In this document: piece by piece, positions 18,125 to 27,613 of the stretch
Layout of the letters: each line of letters starts with the position of its first letter
Position numbering within the stretch: the first letter of the stretch is position 1
Assembly: GCF_947494125.1 (NCBI RefSeq)
Contig: NZ_CANLTU010000002.1
Span: forward strand, 186,001-250,000
Source: an uncultured Tenacibaculum sp.
GTDB taxonomy: Bacteria; Bacteroidota; Bacteroidia; Flavobacteriales; Flavobacteriaceae
Reading direction: 5' to 3'
Length of the DNA stretch: 64,000 bases
The notes under the pieces: generated by a model
The model's input: only the letters and a program-made list of their open reading frames with translations
What the model was told of the DNA's origin: nothing
Database searches by the model: none
Position numbers and translations under genes: made by a program

Positions 18125-18544
18125 TTAAAACATTTCTCTACCAGAAAAATGGAAAGCACCTTCGATAGCTGCATTTTCATCAGAATCAGAACCGTGTACT
18201 GCATTTTCTCCAATAGAAGTAGCAAACATTTTACGAATAGTTCCTTCAGCAGCTTCAGCTGGATTAGTAGCACCAATTAAAGTTCTAAAGTCTTCAACAG
18301 CGTTATCTTTTTCTAAGATCGCAGCGATAATTGGTCCACGAGTCATAAACTCAACTAATTCACCAAAGAAAGGACGCTCGTTGTGCACAGCATAAAAAGC
18401 TTCAGCATCACGCTTCGTCATTTGAGTTTTTTTCATTGCTACGATTCTAAAACCTGCAGCATTAATTTTGTCTAAAATTGCACCAGTATGTCCGTTTTCA
18501 ACACCATCTGGTTTAATCATTGTAAAAGTTCTATTTGTTGCCAT
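18125..18544 (-). CDS. ndk: Nucleoside diphosphate kinase
   Basis: The 139-residue protein is a complete NDK, exchanging phosphate between nucleoside tri- and diphosphates. The phosphorylated histidine sits in the signature NAVHGSDS at about residues 114-121. The [10 protein letters not shown] start and the ERPFFGELV loop are canonical. It is transcribed alone, divergent from nrnA. Confidence 0.97.
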   Translation of the reverse strand: MATNRTFTMIKPDGVENGHTGAILDKINAAGFRIVAMKKTQMTKRDAEAFYAVHNERPFFGELVEFMTRGPIIAAILEKDNAVEDFRTLIGATNPAEAAEGTIRKMFATSIGENAVHGSDSDENAAIEGAFHFSGREMF

Positions 18545-18638
18545 TATTATAAGTTTCTATAAATAAAGTAAATAAAAAATGTAAGTGCGAACTTCGCACA
18601 AATCGGCGCGAAATTACATAATTTTTTTAATTTAATTG

Positions 18639-18646
18639 TATCTTCG
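18639..18646 (+). promoter_or_regulatory. Candidate -7 box of nrnA
   Basis: TATCTTCG differs by one base from TAnnTTTG and ends only 6 bases before the nrnA ATG. If used, the transcript would be leaderless or nearly so. Confidence 0.35.
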
Positions 18647-18652
18647 CCACTT

Positions 18653-19681
18653 ATGATTTTAAAACACTTTAAAGAACTACAAGAATTTTTATCAGAACCT
18701 AAAAATATTGTGATAATAGGTCATAGAAATCCAGATGGTGATGCAGTAGGATCTACCTTAGGATTGAAGCACTATTTTGATAAAAAAGGACATACTACTC
18801 AGGTGTTAATGCCTAATGAATATCCAGATTTTTTACACTGGATTCCAGGCTCGGAAACTGTTAAGCGTTTCGATCGTCAAAATACGCAGAGTGTAAAAGC
18901 TTTAGACAAATCTGAAATTATTTTTTTGCTAGATTTTAATGCTTTTCATAGGGTAGGAGGCGATATGCAAAATACTTTAGAGAAGTATAAAAACAACTTT
19001 GCATTAATCGATCATCATCAACAACCAGATGATTTTGAATATATGTATTCAGATACGACAATGTCATCAACCTGTCAAATGGTCTATAATTTTATAGAAA
19101 TGATGGGAGATGTTAATTTGATTGATAAAAACATTGCTACTTGTTTGTATACTGGAATAATGACAGATACGGGTTCTTTCCGATTTAGGTCTACAACAAG
19201 TACTACGCACCGTATTATTGCAGACTTAATAGATAAAGGTGCTGAAAACGATAAAATTCATAGTAATGTACACGATGCAAACTCTTATAACAGATTATTG
19301 TTGTTAGGTCAGGCATTAAGTAATATGAAAGTTTTGCCTGATTATAAAACAGCATTTATAACCTTATCAGAAGAAGAAAAGAAACGATTTAATTACGAGA
19401 AAGGTGATACCGAAGGAGTTGTTAATTATGCATTATCTTTGAAAGGGATTGTATTTGCAGCTATTTTTATTGAAGATAAAGAGCAAGGAATAATAAAAAT
19501 GTCGCTTCGTAGTAAAGGTAAGTTTTCTGTAAATCAGTTTGCTAGAAATTATTTTAATGGAGGAGGGCATGATAATGCAGCAGGAGGAAAAAGTTTAGAA
19601 TCTATGGAAGATACTATTACTATGTTTACAGCGTTGTTACCTAAATATAAAAACGAATTAGAAACATCTTATGAAGTTTAG
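18653..19681 (+). CDS. nrnA: Bifunctional oligoribonuclease and PAP phosphatase NrnA
   Basis: The 342-residue DHH/DHHA1 phosphoesterase has GHRNPDGDAVGS (about 23-34), a DFNAF metal site, the DHH motif in LIDHHQQPDDFE, and the substrate-binding GGGHDNAAGG near the C-terminus. NrnA degrades very short RNA pieces to mononucleotides and removes the 3' phosphate from pAp. It overlaps gldI by 11 bases, so the two are translationally linked at the head of a five-gene run. Confidence 0.92.
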   Translation: MILKHFKELQEFLSEPKNIVIIGHRNPDGDAVGSTLGLKHYFDKKGHTTQVLMPNEYPDFLHWIPGSETVKRFDRQNTQSVKALDKSEIIFLLDFNAFHRVGGDMQNTLEKYKNNFALIDHHQQPDDFEYMYSDTTMSSTCQMVYNFIEMMGDVNLIDKNIATCLYTGIMTDTGSFRFRSTTSTTHRIIADLIDKGAENDKIHSNVHDANSYNRLLLLGQALSNMKVLPDYKTAFITLSEEEKKRFNYEKGDTEGVVNYALSLKGIVFAAIFIEDKEQGIIKMSLRSKGKFSVNQFARNYFNGGGHDNAAGGKSLESMEDTITMFTALLPKYKNELETSYEV

Positions 19682-20204
19682 AATTATTTTTTTTTCTTTG
19701 TTGGTCTTAGGAATAGTTTCTTGTAAGAAACCGGAGGCAAGGAGGCCTAAAAAGCAAGGGACTAATGATTTTTACAAGGAAATTATAGAGAAGAATAAAA
19801 AATTAAACGCTTTAGAGAAAAAATATATTGAAAATTGGATTTTAAAAGATACAATTAATAAATATGAAATAGCTTCTCAAGGTTTTTGGTATACTTATAA
19901 TAATAAAGATTCAGTAAATACTATAAAACCAGCTTTTGAAGATCATGTTTTAATTTCTTATGATATTACTGATTTGAATGGTACTATTATATATGAAAAA
20001 GAACAAAAAAGTTATAAAATTGATAAAGAAGATTTTATTCCAGCTTTACAAGAAGGAATAAAGTTGATGAAAAAAGGAGAAACTATTACATTTGTGATTC
20101 CATCATATAGTGCTTTTGGAGTTACAGGAGATGGAAATAAGATAGCTGTTAATCAGCCAATAAAAAGTACAGTAACATTAATAGATATAAAATCAAATAA
20201 ATAA
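19671..20204 (+). CDS. gldI: Gliding motility lipoprotein GldI (FKBP-type prolyl isomerase)
   Basis: The 177-residue lipoprotein has a lipobox ending at Cys18 (LGIVSCKK) and a C-terminal FKBP domain (VLISYDITDLNG, FIPALQEGIKLMKKGE, IPSYSAFG). Length and layout match GldI, a periplasmic isomerase needed for gliding in Flavobacterium johnsoniae. Gliding and type IX secretion share machinery, and a secretion-sorting domain appears elsewhere in this window. It overlaps nrnA by 11 bases and is followed by a second FKBP gene after 3 bases. Confidence 0.85.
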   Translation: MKFRIIFFSLLVLGIVSCKKPEARRPKKQGTNDFYKEIIEKNKKLNALEKKYIENWILKDTINKYEIASQGFWYTYNNKDSVNTIKPAFEDHVLISYDITDLNGTIIYEKEQKSYKIDKEDFIPALQEGIKLMKKGETITFVIPSYSAFGVTGDGNKIAVNQPIKSTVTLIDIKSNK

Positions 20205-20207
20205 AAA

Positions 20208-20939
20208 ATGAAATTAACCAAAATTTTAGCAGTTACAGTTGTAGGTTTATCAATTGTTTCATGTAGTAATAATACTAGCCAGTTTAAATCTAGTAATTCA
20301 TTAGCAACAGAAGTTGATTCTGTTAGTTACGCTCTTGGATTAGATATGGCAAATAAAATTAAGACAAGTTTCGATGAAATGAATCAAGATTTATTTGTTC
20401 AAGGATTTAAAAATGGAATTGATTCTACCAATCTTTTAGTTGAATCAAAAGATATCAATTTTATTTTACAATCATTTTTTCAAAAGAAACAACAAGAAAA
20501 AATGAAGAAACAACAAGAAGAGCAAGCTAAAAAAGCTGAAAAAGACTTTGGAGAATATAAAAAAGAAGGTGAAAAGTTCTTAGCTGAAAATAAAACAAAA
20601 GAAGGGGTTAAAACTACAAATAGTGGTTTACAATATATAGTGTTAAAAGAAGGAAAAGGAGAGGCTCCTACTGCAACTTCACGTGTAAAAGTACATTATC
20701 ACGGAACATTAACCGACGGAACTGTTTTTGATAGTTCTGTAGATAGAGGACAACCAAGTGAGTTTGGAGTAAACCAAGTTATTAAAGGGTGGACAGAAGG
20801 TTTACAGTTAATGAAACCTGGAGCTAAATACAAATTCTTTATTCCTCAAGAGTTAGCATATGGACCTCAACAAAGAGGGGCAAAAATTAAACCTTTTTCA
20901 GCTTTAGTTTTTGAAGTAGAATTACTTGAATCTAAGTAA
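20208..20939 (+). CDS. FKBP-type peptidyl-prolyl isomerase lipoprotein (FkpA-like)
   Basis: The 243-residue protein has a lipobox with Cys19, an N-terminal helical dimerisation region of about 100 residues ending in a glutamine- and lysine-rich coiled coil, and a full FKBP domain ([38 protein letters not shown]). This is the FkpA/Mip design. It should act as a periplasmic folding catalyst. It is the second of three isomerase genes in a row and is followed by a strong terminator. Confidence 0.9.
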   Translation: MKLTKILAVTVVGLSIVSCSNNTSQFKSSNSLATEVDSVSYALGLDMANKIKTSFDEMNQDLFVQGFKNGIDSTNLLVESKDINFILQSFFQKKQQEKMKKQQEEQAKKAEKDFGEYKKEGEKFLAENKTKEGVKTTNSGLQYIVLKEGKGEAPTATSRVKVHYHGTLTDGTVFDSSVDRGQPSEFGVNQVIKGWTEGLQLMKPGAKYKFFIPQELAYGPQQRGAKIKPFSALVFEVELLESK

Positions 20940-20960
20940 TAAAAAATATAAATAAGTGAA

Positions 20961-20999
20961 AATCAATTAGGTTAGTATGTGTTACTAACCTAATTGATT
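20961..20999 (+). terminator. Strong intrinsic terminator between isomerase genes
   Basis: A perfect 16-bp stem (20,961-20,976 with 20,984-20,999) with a 7-base loop is followed by a short T stretch. It separates the first three genes of the run from the next two, or attenuates them. Confidence 0.75.
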
Positions 21000-21028
21000 G
21001 TTTATAAGAGAAACCTAAAATAAAATAA

Positions 21029-22075
21029 ATGAAATTATTTAAAATTTTAATAGCAGTTGTTGTGCTATTTTCGGCTTGTAAATCAATAAAATATCCTGAT
21101 TTAGAAAATGGAATATATGCTGATATACAAACAAACCGCGGAGATATTTTGATTAAGTTACATGAAAAGGAAGTTCCTATGACAGTTGCTAATTTTGTGT
21201 CGTTAGCAGAAGGTAGTAATCCTAAAATAACAGATTCATTAAAAGGAAAACCTTATTATGATGGAACAAAATTTCACAGAGTAATTAAAGACTTTATGAT
21301 TCAAGGTGGAGATATAACTGGAACTGGAGCAGGTGACACGGGGTACAAGTTTGATGATGAATTTCCTTTAGATCAAGATGCAAAATTAATATATAAACAT
21401 GATGGGCCAGGAGTATTATCTATGGCTAATTCTGGACCAGCATCTAATTCAAGTCAGTTTTTTATTACGCATAAAGAAACACCTTGGTTAAATGGTAAAC
21501 ATACAATTTTTGGAATAGTACAAAAGGGGCAAAATATAGTTGATACTATTAAGCAAAACGATTATATTAATAAAGTTGAAATTATACGTGTTGGAGGAGA
21601 AGCTAAGAAATTTGATGCTCCTATTGTTTTTGAAAGCGAAATAGCAAATGTAGAAGAAAGAAAAAAAGAAAGAGAAAGAGCTATTAAAGAAAAGAAAAGA
21701 AAATTTTTAGAAGAGAAAGGTTATTATAAATCTAAAACAACAGATTCTGGGTTAAAAGTCTTAGAAATCCAAAAAGGAAATGGTAAGAAAGTAAATTCAG
21801 CTATTCCTACTACGGTGCACTATACATTATATTTGCAAAATGGAAAGAAGATTGATTCTAGTTTGGATAAAGCCAAGCCATTTACATTTACTATTGATGA
21901 CCCTAATTTACCTCTAATAGCAGGATGGAAAGAAGGTGTAAAAGGAATGAGAGAAGGAGACAAAAAAAGATTTTTTATTCCTTATTATTTAGGTTACGGA
22001 GAAAGAGAATTGGGGCCTATTCCTTCTAAATCTGATTTAATTTTTGAAATAGAAGTATTAAAAGTAGGTAAATAG
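21029..22075 (+). CDS. Cyclophilin-FKBP fusion peptidyl-prolyl isomerase, lipoprotein
   Basis: The 348-residue protein joins two unrelated isomerase domains. After a lipobox with Cys17 (LFSACKS), residues about 28-200 are cyclophilin (FHRVIKDFMIQGGD, GVLSMANSGPASNSSQFFI). A charged helical linker follows, and then an FKBP domain (about 245-348: VHYTLYLQNGKKIDSS, IPYYLGYG). It should fold proteins at the envelope. Both active-site regions look intact. It lies two bases before the PAP2 gene. Confidence 0.92.
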   Translation: MKLFKILIAVVVLFSACKSIKYPDLENGIYADIQTNRGDILIKLHEKEVPMTVANFVSLAEGSNPKITDSLKGKPYYDGTKFHRVIKDFMIQGGDITGTGAGDTGYKFDDEFPLDQDAKLIYKHDGPGVLSMANSGPASNSSQFFITHKETPWLNGKHTIFGIVQKGQNIVDTIKQNDYINKVEIIRVGGEAKKFDAPIVFESEIANVEERKKERERAIKEKKRKFLEEKGYYKSKTTDSGLKVLEIQKGNGKKVNSAIPTTVHYTLYLQNGKKIDSSLDKAKPFTFTIDDPNLPLIAGWKEGVKGMREGDKKRFFIPYYLGYGERELGPIPSKSDLIFEIEVLKVGK

Positions 22076-22077
22076 GT

Positions 22078-22638
22078 TTGTTAGATTATATAATTCAAAA
22101 AGATAAAGAGCTTTTAATTTTCTTAAATAGTTTAGGGAATGAGCAATGGGATGGAATTTGGTTAACAATAACCAACCAATTTTCTTGGACACCGTTATTT
22201 ATATTAATACTCTTTTTAGTATTTAAATTTTTAGGATTAAAAAAAGGGATTTTTACAGTTGTATTTATAGCTTTACTAATTACTTTTTCAGACCAAATTA
22301 CTAATGTAATTAGAGGAGTTTTTGAAAGATTGAGACCCAATAATGACCCAGAGATTAAAGAGGTTTTAAGAACATTAATAAAGCCTCAGAGTTATAGCTT
22401 TACATCTGGACATGCAACAACATCTACAGTAGTAGCTATCTTTATAATTATGCTTTTAAAAGAGTATACAAACTATATTAAACTATTAGCATTTTTTCCT
22501 TTGATCTTTGCTTATAGTAGATTGTATTTAGGAGTACATTTTCCTTTAGATATATTATTTGGTTTTATAAACGGTACAATAATAGGTTGTTTATCATATC
22601 ATTTATATAAATATTTGAATTTAAAAATATTCAATTAA
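22078..22638 (+). CDS. PAP2 family phosphatase
   Basis: The 186-residue membrane protein has the PAP2 phosphatase motifs: RGVFERLRPNND (about 82-93), the central SGHATTS (about 112-118) and SRLYLGVHFPLDI (about 150-162). Such enzymes remove phosphate from lipid phosphates, for example undecaprenyl pyrophosphate. The start is a TTG two bases after the preceding stop, since no ATG fits. Its end overlaps the convergent sulfatase-family gene by 4 bases. Confidence 0.88.
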   Translation: MLDYIIQKDKELLIFLNSLGNEQWDGIWLTITNQFSWTPLFILILFLVFKFLGLKKGIFTVVFIALLITFSDQITNVIRGVFERLRPNNDPEIKEVLRTLIKPQSYSFTSGHATTSTVVAIFIIMLLKEYTNYIKLLAFFPLIFAYSRLYLGVHFPLDILFGFINGTIIGCLSYHLYKYLNLKIFN

Positions 22639-24632
22639 TTTTTTTTGTTGTTATAGTATAAATATTTTGTACTATAATAAATAGCATTCGTTAAACTATC
22701 CATTTTTTTATACAAATTTGGATAGTTTTTTTTGATATCCACTTTTTCTTTATCAGTATTCATATTATATAAATGACTATAATTACTATGTATAGTTTTA
22801 GAATATTGTAATGAATCTTTTAAAAGAGTTATTGCAGGTTCTCCTTTTATTTTTTGATAAAGAAAGGCAAAGTTTGCGTTACTATTTTTATCAAGGGCAT
22901 TACTTCCTAAAGTATAATTTGTATATTCAATATTAGCTAAGCTGGCAGCTGTAGGTAGTATATCAATTAAGTTTGTGTACTTCTTAATTTTACTTGGTTT
23001 AATATATTTAGGAGCATGTATAAAAAAAGGTACATTATGAAGGTTTAATTTATAGTCATATAATTTTTTAAATTTATTTACATGACTCATAGATGTGTTA
23101 TGGTCTCCAAAAAACAGAAAAATTGTATTATCATAATATCCAGATTTTTTAGCGCGTTTTAAAAACTTGTTTACATTAAAATCTAAATAACGTAAGGCAT
23201 TTAAACGCTTAATACCATCAAAGCCAGCTTCTTTAAGTAAAGAAGGAGGTATTTCATTTTCTTTTAAGGGTTTATAGCTCTCTTTTTGTTCAGGAACAGT
23301 AAAAGGCATATGATTGGTTGCTGTTTGAATATACGCAATAAAAGGTTTTTCTTTTTTATGTAGTTCTCGAAGTTCTAAATCAGACTCTTTAAAAAGTTCA
23401 TAATCATCAATACCCCAAACATCTGCTCTTTTTTCAGTTTTAAAACTCCCTTCTTCAAATATTTTTAATCCATTTATATTTGATTGAAAAACACCTCTAA
23501 TGTTTGCCCAATTGGCACTCCCTCCCAAGAAATATAACTTTTCATAACCTTTAAACTGATCAAAGACAATCCTTTGATCTATTATTCTTGGGTTTCTTGA
23601 TGCTGTTCTAATACCATCTATATCGGGTAAACCTGTAATACTAGCAAAAACACTTGCTGCTGTACCAGATTTATGAACATAAAAGTTAGAAAAACTAACA
23701 CTTTTATTTAGTAAGCTATCTATTTTAGGAGTTGTATTTATTGGATTTCCATAATAACTCATTGGAACAACACCTAGAGATTCTAACATAACAATAACCA
23801 CATTTGGTTTATTTGTTAAAGTATCATTTTTAATATTTTTTCTTTCAAAAGACAAGTTGTCTTTTGGTAAACCTAACTCTTTAGCAATAGAAGGGTAATA
23901 CTTTTTTGTTTTTTCAATATCAAAACCTTCATTTCTAAATTTAAAACTATCAAAAAAATACAAAACAGGATTTAATGCAAATTGATTTACGGCTGTGTTT
24001 TTTGAGAAAAAAGCTTGGCTCCATCGTAAAGGATAGTGAGTGAAACTGTTATAAATTCCAAAGGCGAATAAAAGAAATGGAATTATTATAAAAAAAGCTT
24101 TCTTTTTTTTAGAACTATTTTCGTTATTAAAAGTAAATATATTGTATAACCAGTTTGAGAACTTATACAATATGAATGTAAGTATGATAAAAGCAAATAG
24201 ACCTTTAAAAACAGGATAACTTTCAAAAAGTACTTGAGTAGATATTTTTAAATTACTTAAAAACCGCAAAGAAGCAGCATCTAAACGAATGTTTAAATAA
24301 TCGTAATAGCCAAAATCAAAAAGATGAAATAAGGTAATAATTAAGTAAACGGTTATTATATATATTGAACTAAATATTTTATAAAAGCGGTATTTAAAAA
24401 AACGATGATTAACAATGAATAGTAAAATAGCTAAGGGAAGAAAGCTAATTGAAGCTAATTTAATGTCAAATCGTAAACCTAATAAAAAAGCCTTGTATAC
24501 TTCAGAAGAGGAGGCTTTACTTAAACCTGTAAAGAAATTAAAAAAAAGTACTCTAAAAGTAAAGATATACAAGAGTAAAAAAAATGTATTTAAGGAAAGG
24601 AACTTAATATAATTAGGAATTCTTTTTAGCAT
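22635..24632 (-). CDS. LTA-synthase family sulfatase-fold membrane enzyme
   Basis: The 665-residue protein has about five membrane segments in the first 210 residues and an extracytoplasmic sulfatase-fold domain. The metal site is seen in VVIVMLESLG, the nucleophile region in KSGTAASVFAS (Thr candidate), and the later metal site in FFGDHNTSM. Relatives move glycerol-phosphate or phosphoethanolamine to lipids or glycans. Gram-negative bacteria lack lipoteichoic acid, so here the target is probably an envelope lipid or polysaccharide; that is inference. It is a single gene. Confidence 0.85.
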   Translation of the reverse strand: MLKRIPNYIKFLSLNTFFLLLYIFTFRVLFFNFFTGLSKASSSEVYKAFLLGLRFDIKLASISFLPLAILLFIVNHRFFKYRFYKIFSSIYIITVYLIITLFHLFDFGYYDYLNIRLDAASLRFLSNLKISTQVLFESYPVFKGLFAFIILTFILYKFSNWLYNIFTFNNENSSKKKKAFFIIIPFLLFAFGIYNSFTHYPLRWSQAFFSKNTAVNQFALNPVLYFFDSFKFRNEGFDIEKTKKYYPSIAKELGLPKDNLSFERKNIKNDTLTNKPNVVIVMLESLGVVPMSYYGNPINTTPKIDSLLNKSVSFSNFYVHKSGTAASVFASITGLPDIDGIRTASRNPRIIDQRIVFDQFKGYEKLYFLGGSANWANIRGVFQSNINGLKIFEEGSFKTEKRADVWGIDDYELFKESDLELRELHKKEKPFIAYIQTATNHMPFTVPEQKESYKPLKENEIPPSLLKEAGFDGIKRLNALRYLDFNVNKFLKRAKKSGYYDNTIFLFFGDHNTSMSHVNKFKKLYDYKLNLHNVPFFIHAPKYIKPSKIKKYTNLIDILPTAASLANIEYTNYTLGSNALDKNSNANFAFLYQKIKGEPAITLLKDSLQYSKTIHSNYSHLYNMNTDKEKVDIKKNYPNLYKKMDSLTNAIYYSTKYLYYNNKKN

Positions 24633-24749
24633 TCTTATGATTAATTTATAAATTACAAAGATATTTAAATTTAAAGCTTTTTAGGAGAGAAATATTCTTT
24701 TAAAAATATAAGATTAAACACAAATCTTTAAAATAAATAATAAAAAAAA

Positions 24750-24779
24750 AGAACCCTAGATTCTAGGATTCTTTTATAT
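24750..24779 (-). terminator. Imperfect terminator in a 334-base gene-free stretch
   Basis: A hairpin with one mismatch (24,751-24,760 with 24,762-24,771) is flanked by a run of A that reads as U in the minus direction. The rest of 24,633-24,966 holds no supported gene; the stretch 24,840-24,900 resembles a fragment of coding sequence without a start. Confidence 0.55.
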
Positions 24780-24966
24780 TAAATAATAAGTTCCCCAACC
24801 TATTATACATTATACTCTACTATATAAAATATGCAACAAATGTATTAGAAATTATTAGAGATGAAATTGTTCTTTACGTTAAAGAAAACTTAATTTTTTA
24901 GCTTACTTCTATTGTTTTAGAATTTGATTAAAAAGAAGTATTAACTCTAATTAATAAAATAAGAAA

Positions 24967-25527
24967 TTAACTTTCATATTTAAGTTTTATAGATAGTTTA
25001 GGCCATTTTTCACTCCACATTTTCTTTTTGATTCTGTTATTGTATATAGTAAGATTAAATTTGGGGGTTGGAATAACCATAAGATTAAAAAGATCTTCTA
25101 AACCATAAGGCGCTATATATTCAATTTTGTTTTTTTGTGTTATTCTTATGGCTATAGCAGTAGCAGTTTCTGGCCAAAAAGAAATTGCTTTTTCACAATT
25201 AGAATATGGCTCATGACCATTTCTAATATTCATTCTGAATTGGTTTTTTACCGACCAATTTAATATAGGGTCTATAAGTTTTAGTTTGTTTTCAATTAAT
25301 AAGTCATGTTTTTTAGAAGACTTGTTTTTGTCAAAATATATTACATCAATATCGTTCAACTTTGTTCGTTGATTCCTGTGTTTTTCATCCCAAATTTTAT
25401 TTCTAATAAATCCAGCGCCTATCCAAGAGTCATTCAAATTTAAATCTCTAACAGTTTTCAGAATAGTAATCATCCATTTGTCACTTTCTATAATTTTAAT
25501 TAACCCTTTTTCTAGCTTTGGTTTCAT
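24967..25527 (-). CDS. Nucleotidyltransferase family protein (DUF925-like)
   Basis: The 186-residue protein resembles the NTP_transf_6/DUF925 family: WIGAGFIRNKIWD at about residues 35-47, then LNDIDVIYFD with the two metal aspartates, and VKNQFRMNIRNGHEPY followed by the ATAIAIR segment. Substrates of the family are unknown. The gene stands alone between two terminators, next to htpG. Confidence 0.85.
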   Translation of the reverse strand: MKPKLEKGLIKIIESDKWMITILKTVRDLNLNDSWIGAGFIRNKIWDEKHRNQRTKLNDIDVIYFDKNKSSKKHDLLIENKLKLIDPILNWSVKNQFRMNIRNGHEPYSNCEKAISFWPETATAIAIRITQKNKIEYIAPYGLEDLFNLMVIPTPKFNLTIYNNRIKKKMWSEKWPKLSIKLKYES

Positions 25528-25541
25528 TTTTTAGAAATAAT

Positions 25542-25574
25542 AAAAGCCTCTTTTGAATTAAACAAAGAGGCTTT
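25542..25574 (-). terminator. Intrinsic terminator of htpG
   Basis: An 11-bp stem (AAAGCCTCTTT with AAAGAGGCTTT) lies 40 bases after the htpG stop. Confidence 0.75.
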
Positions 25575-25613
25575 AAATTTATGATTTGTTGCAAACATAA
25601 AATAGTAATTTTA

Positions 25614-27527
25614 CTATTTTATTAATTCGTAGCTACGCTTGATAAAGTTTGTTAATTCTTCACCATGTAATAAGTTTTGAGATAATTTAGCTAAGTCAAA
25701 TGCTTGCGTTGTTAAACGCTTTTGATCATCTTCGTTTGCATTTAAAATTTCAGAAACTAAAGGGTGATTGGTATTTACTACTAAATTGTACATTTCTGGT
25801 AAATTACCCATTCCCATCATTCCACCTCCACCACCAGAAGCTTGCATTTCTTTCATACGACGCATAAATTCTGGAACAGTGATTAAGAAAGGAGAGCTAG
25901 AAGAATCCATAGATTCTAATTGAACTGTATAATTAGTGTTATTAACTGCTCCTTCGATAACTGGTTTTAACTTCTCTTTTTCTTCGTCAGAAAGCTTCGA
26001 AATAACAGTATCATCTTTCTTAATTAAATTATCAATATGGTCAGCATCTACACGTGTAAATTGAACTTTAGTTTCACCAGAAGTTTCTAGTTTTTGCATT
26101 AAATGCGATACAATTGGAGAATCTAACACTAATACTTCATATCCTTTAGCTGTTGCATCTTGAATATAACTGTGTTGTGCATCTTTGTTGGAAGCGTATA
26201 AAATTACGTGATTACCATCTTTGTCAGTTTGTATGTCTTTAGTTTTTTCAACTAATTCCTCAAATGTAAAAAACGTATCGTTTACTGTTGGATATAAAGC
26301 AAATTTCTTAGCCTTGTCAAAGAATTTATCTTCCGATAACATTCCGTATTCAATAATAACTTTGATATCGTTCCATTTTTTCTCAAAATCTTCACGATCT
26401 TTTTTGAATAAAGAGCTTAGTTTGTCAGCTACTTTTTTAGTGATATAACCAGAGATTTTCTTTACTGCTCCATCTGCTTGTAAACCAGAACGAGAAACAT
26501 TTAATGGAATGTCTGGAGAATCGATAACACCTTTTAACATCTGTAAAAAGTCAGGTACAATTCCTTCAACGTTATCAGTTACAAAAACTTGGTTTTGATA
26601 CAATTGGATTTTATCCTTTTGCATGTCTAAATTCTGAGATAACTTAGGGAAGAATAAAATTCCAGTTAAGTTAAATGGGTAATCTACATTTAAGTGAATA
26701 TGAAATAAAGATTCTTCGAATTGCATTGGATACAACTCTCTATAAAAGTTTGTGTAATCTTCATCATTTAAATCAGCTGGAGCTTTTGTCCAAGCAGGAT
26801 TTGTATTGTTGATAATTGCGTCAACTTCAATTTGTTTATGAGGCTCTGTTGTTTCTTTACCTTCAGCATCCGTTGTAGTTTGAGGCGTAAAATCAGGATC
26901 GTTTACTTTTTTAGTTCCAAATTTAATTGGCACTTGGTTAAAACGATTGTATTTATTTAATAAACCAGAAATCTTGCTTTCTTCTAAAAACTCTAAAGAA
27001 TCTTCAGCAATGTGTAAAACGATTTCAGTTCCTCTATCAGCTTTATCATGAGCTTCTAAAGTAAATTCTGGAGAACCATCACATGTCCAATGAGCTGCTG
27101 GCTCATCTTTAAAAGATTTTGTAATTAATTCAACCTTATCAGCTACCATAAAAGCCGAATAAAAACCTAAACCAAAGTGACCAATTACACCAGTTTCGTT
27201 TTTATCATCTTTATATTTATCTAAAAACTCTTCAGCTCCAGAAAAGGCAATTTGGTTAATGTATTTTTCAACCTCATCAGCTGTCATACCTAAACCTTGA
27301 TCTTTAATAGTTAAAGTTTTTGCATCTTTATTAATGCTAATTTCAATCTTAGCATTACCTAATTCAGTTTTAGCTTCACCAATTGAAATAAGGTGTTTTA
27401 ACTTTGTGGTAGCATCTGTTCCGTTTGAAATTAACTCACGTAAAAAGATTTCGTGATCAGAATACAAGAATTTTTTAATCAGTGGAAATATATTTTCTAC
27501 CGATACATTAATGTTTCCTTTACTCAT
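25614..27527 (-). CDS. htpG: Chaperone protein HtpG (Hsp90)
   Basis: The 637-residue protein is a full-length bacterial Hsp90. The N-terminal ATPase motifs are FLRELISNGTDA (about 24-35), KDQGLGMT and the lid GVIGHFGLGFYSAF. The middle domain has VFVTDN and NVSRSGLQ, and a C-terminal dimerisation domain follows with a glycine-rich stretch near residue 570. It refolds client proteins in the cytoplasm with DnaK. It is transcribed alone. Confidence 0.98.
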   Translation of the reverse strand: MSKGNINVSVENIFPLIKKFLYSDHEIFLRELISNGTDATTKLKHLISIGEAKTELGNAKIEISINKDAKTLTIKDQGLGMTADEVEKYINQIAFSGAEEFLDKYKDDKNETGVIGHFGLGFYSAFMVADKVELITKSFKDEPAAHWTCDGSPEFTLEAHDKADRGTEIVLHIAEDSLEFLEESKISGLLNKYNRFNQVPIKFGTKKVNDPDFTPQTTTDAEGKETTEPHKQIEVDAIINNTNPAWTKAPADLNDEDYTNFYRELYPMQFEESLFHIHLNVDYPFNLTGILFFPKLSQNLDMQKDKIQLYQNQVFVTDNVEGIVPDFLQMLKGVIDSPDIPLNVSRSGLQADGAVKKISGYITKKVADKLSSLFKKDREDFEKKWNDIKVIIEYGMLSEDKFFDKAKKFALYPTVNDTFFTFEELVEKTKDIQTDKDGNHVILYASNKDAQHSYIQDATAKGYEVLVLDSPIVSHLMQKLETSGETKVQFTRVDADHIDNLIKKDDTVISKLSDEEKEKLKPVIEGAVNNTNYTVQLESMDSSSSPFLITVPEFMRRMKEMQASGGGGGMMGMGNLPEMYNLVVNTNHPLVSEILNANEDDQKRLTTQAFDLAKLSQNLLHGEELTNFIKRSYELIK

Positions 27528-27613
27528 AATTATATATTTTGTTTGATATTATTTTCTGATGATAGAGTAGTCAAAAAAAATACCAAATAAAGTTTTGTGA
27601 CAAGATGACAGAA

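Noticed and set aside
18025..18276. Open frame of 83 codons on the minus strand overlapping ndk.
   Set aside because: It is a shadow of ndk in another frame and runs through the ndk terminator.
22635..24632. A true lipoteichoic acid synthase.
   Set aside because: Only the fold and membrane layout agree; a Gram-negative envelope has no lipoteichoic acid.
24780..24966. Short coding-like stretch (IIRDEIVLYVKENL) in the gene-free region.
   Set aside because: It has no start codon in frame and no promoter, and is too short to assign to any gene.
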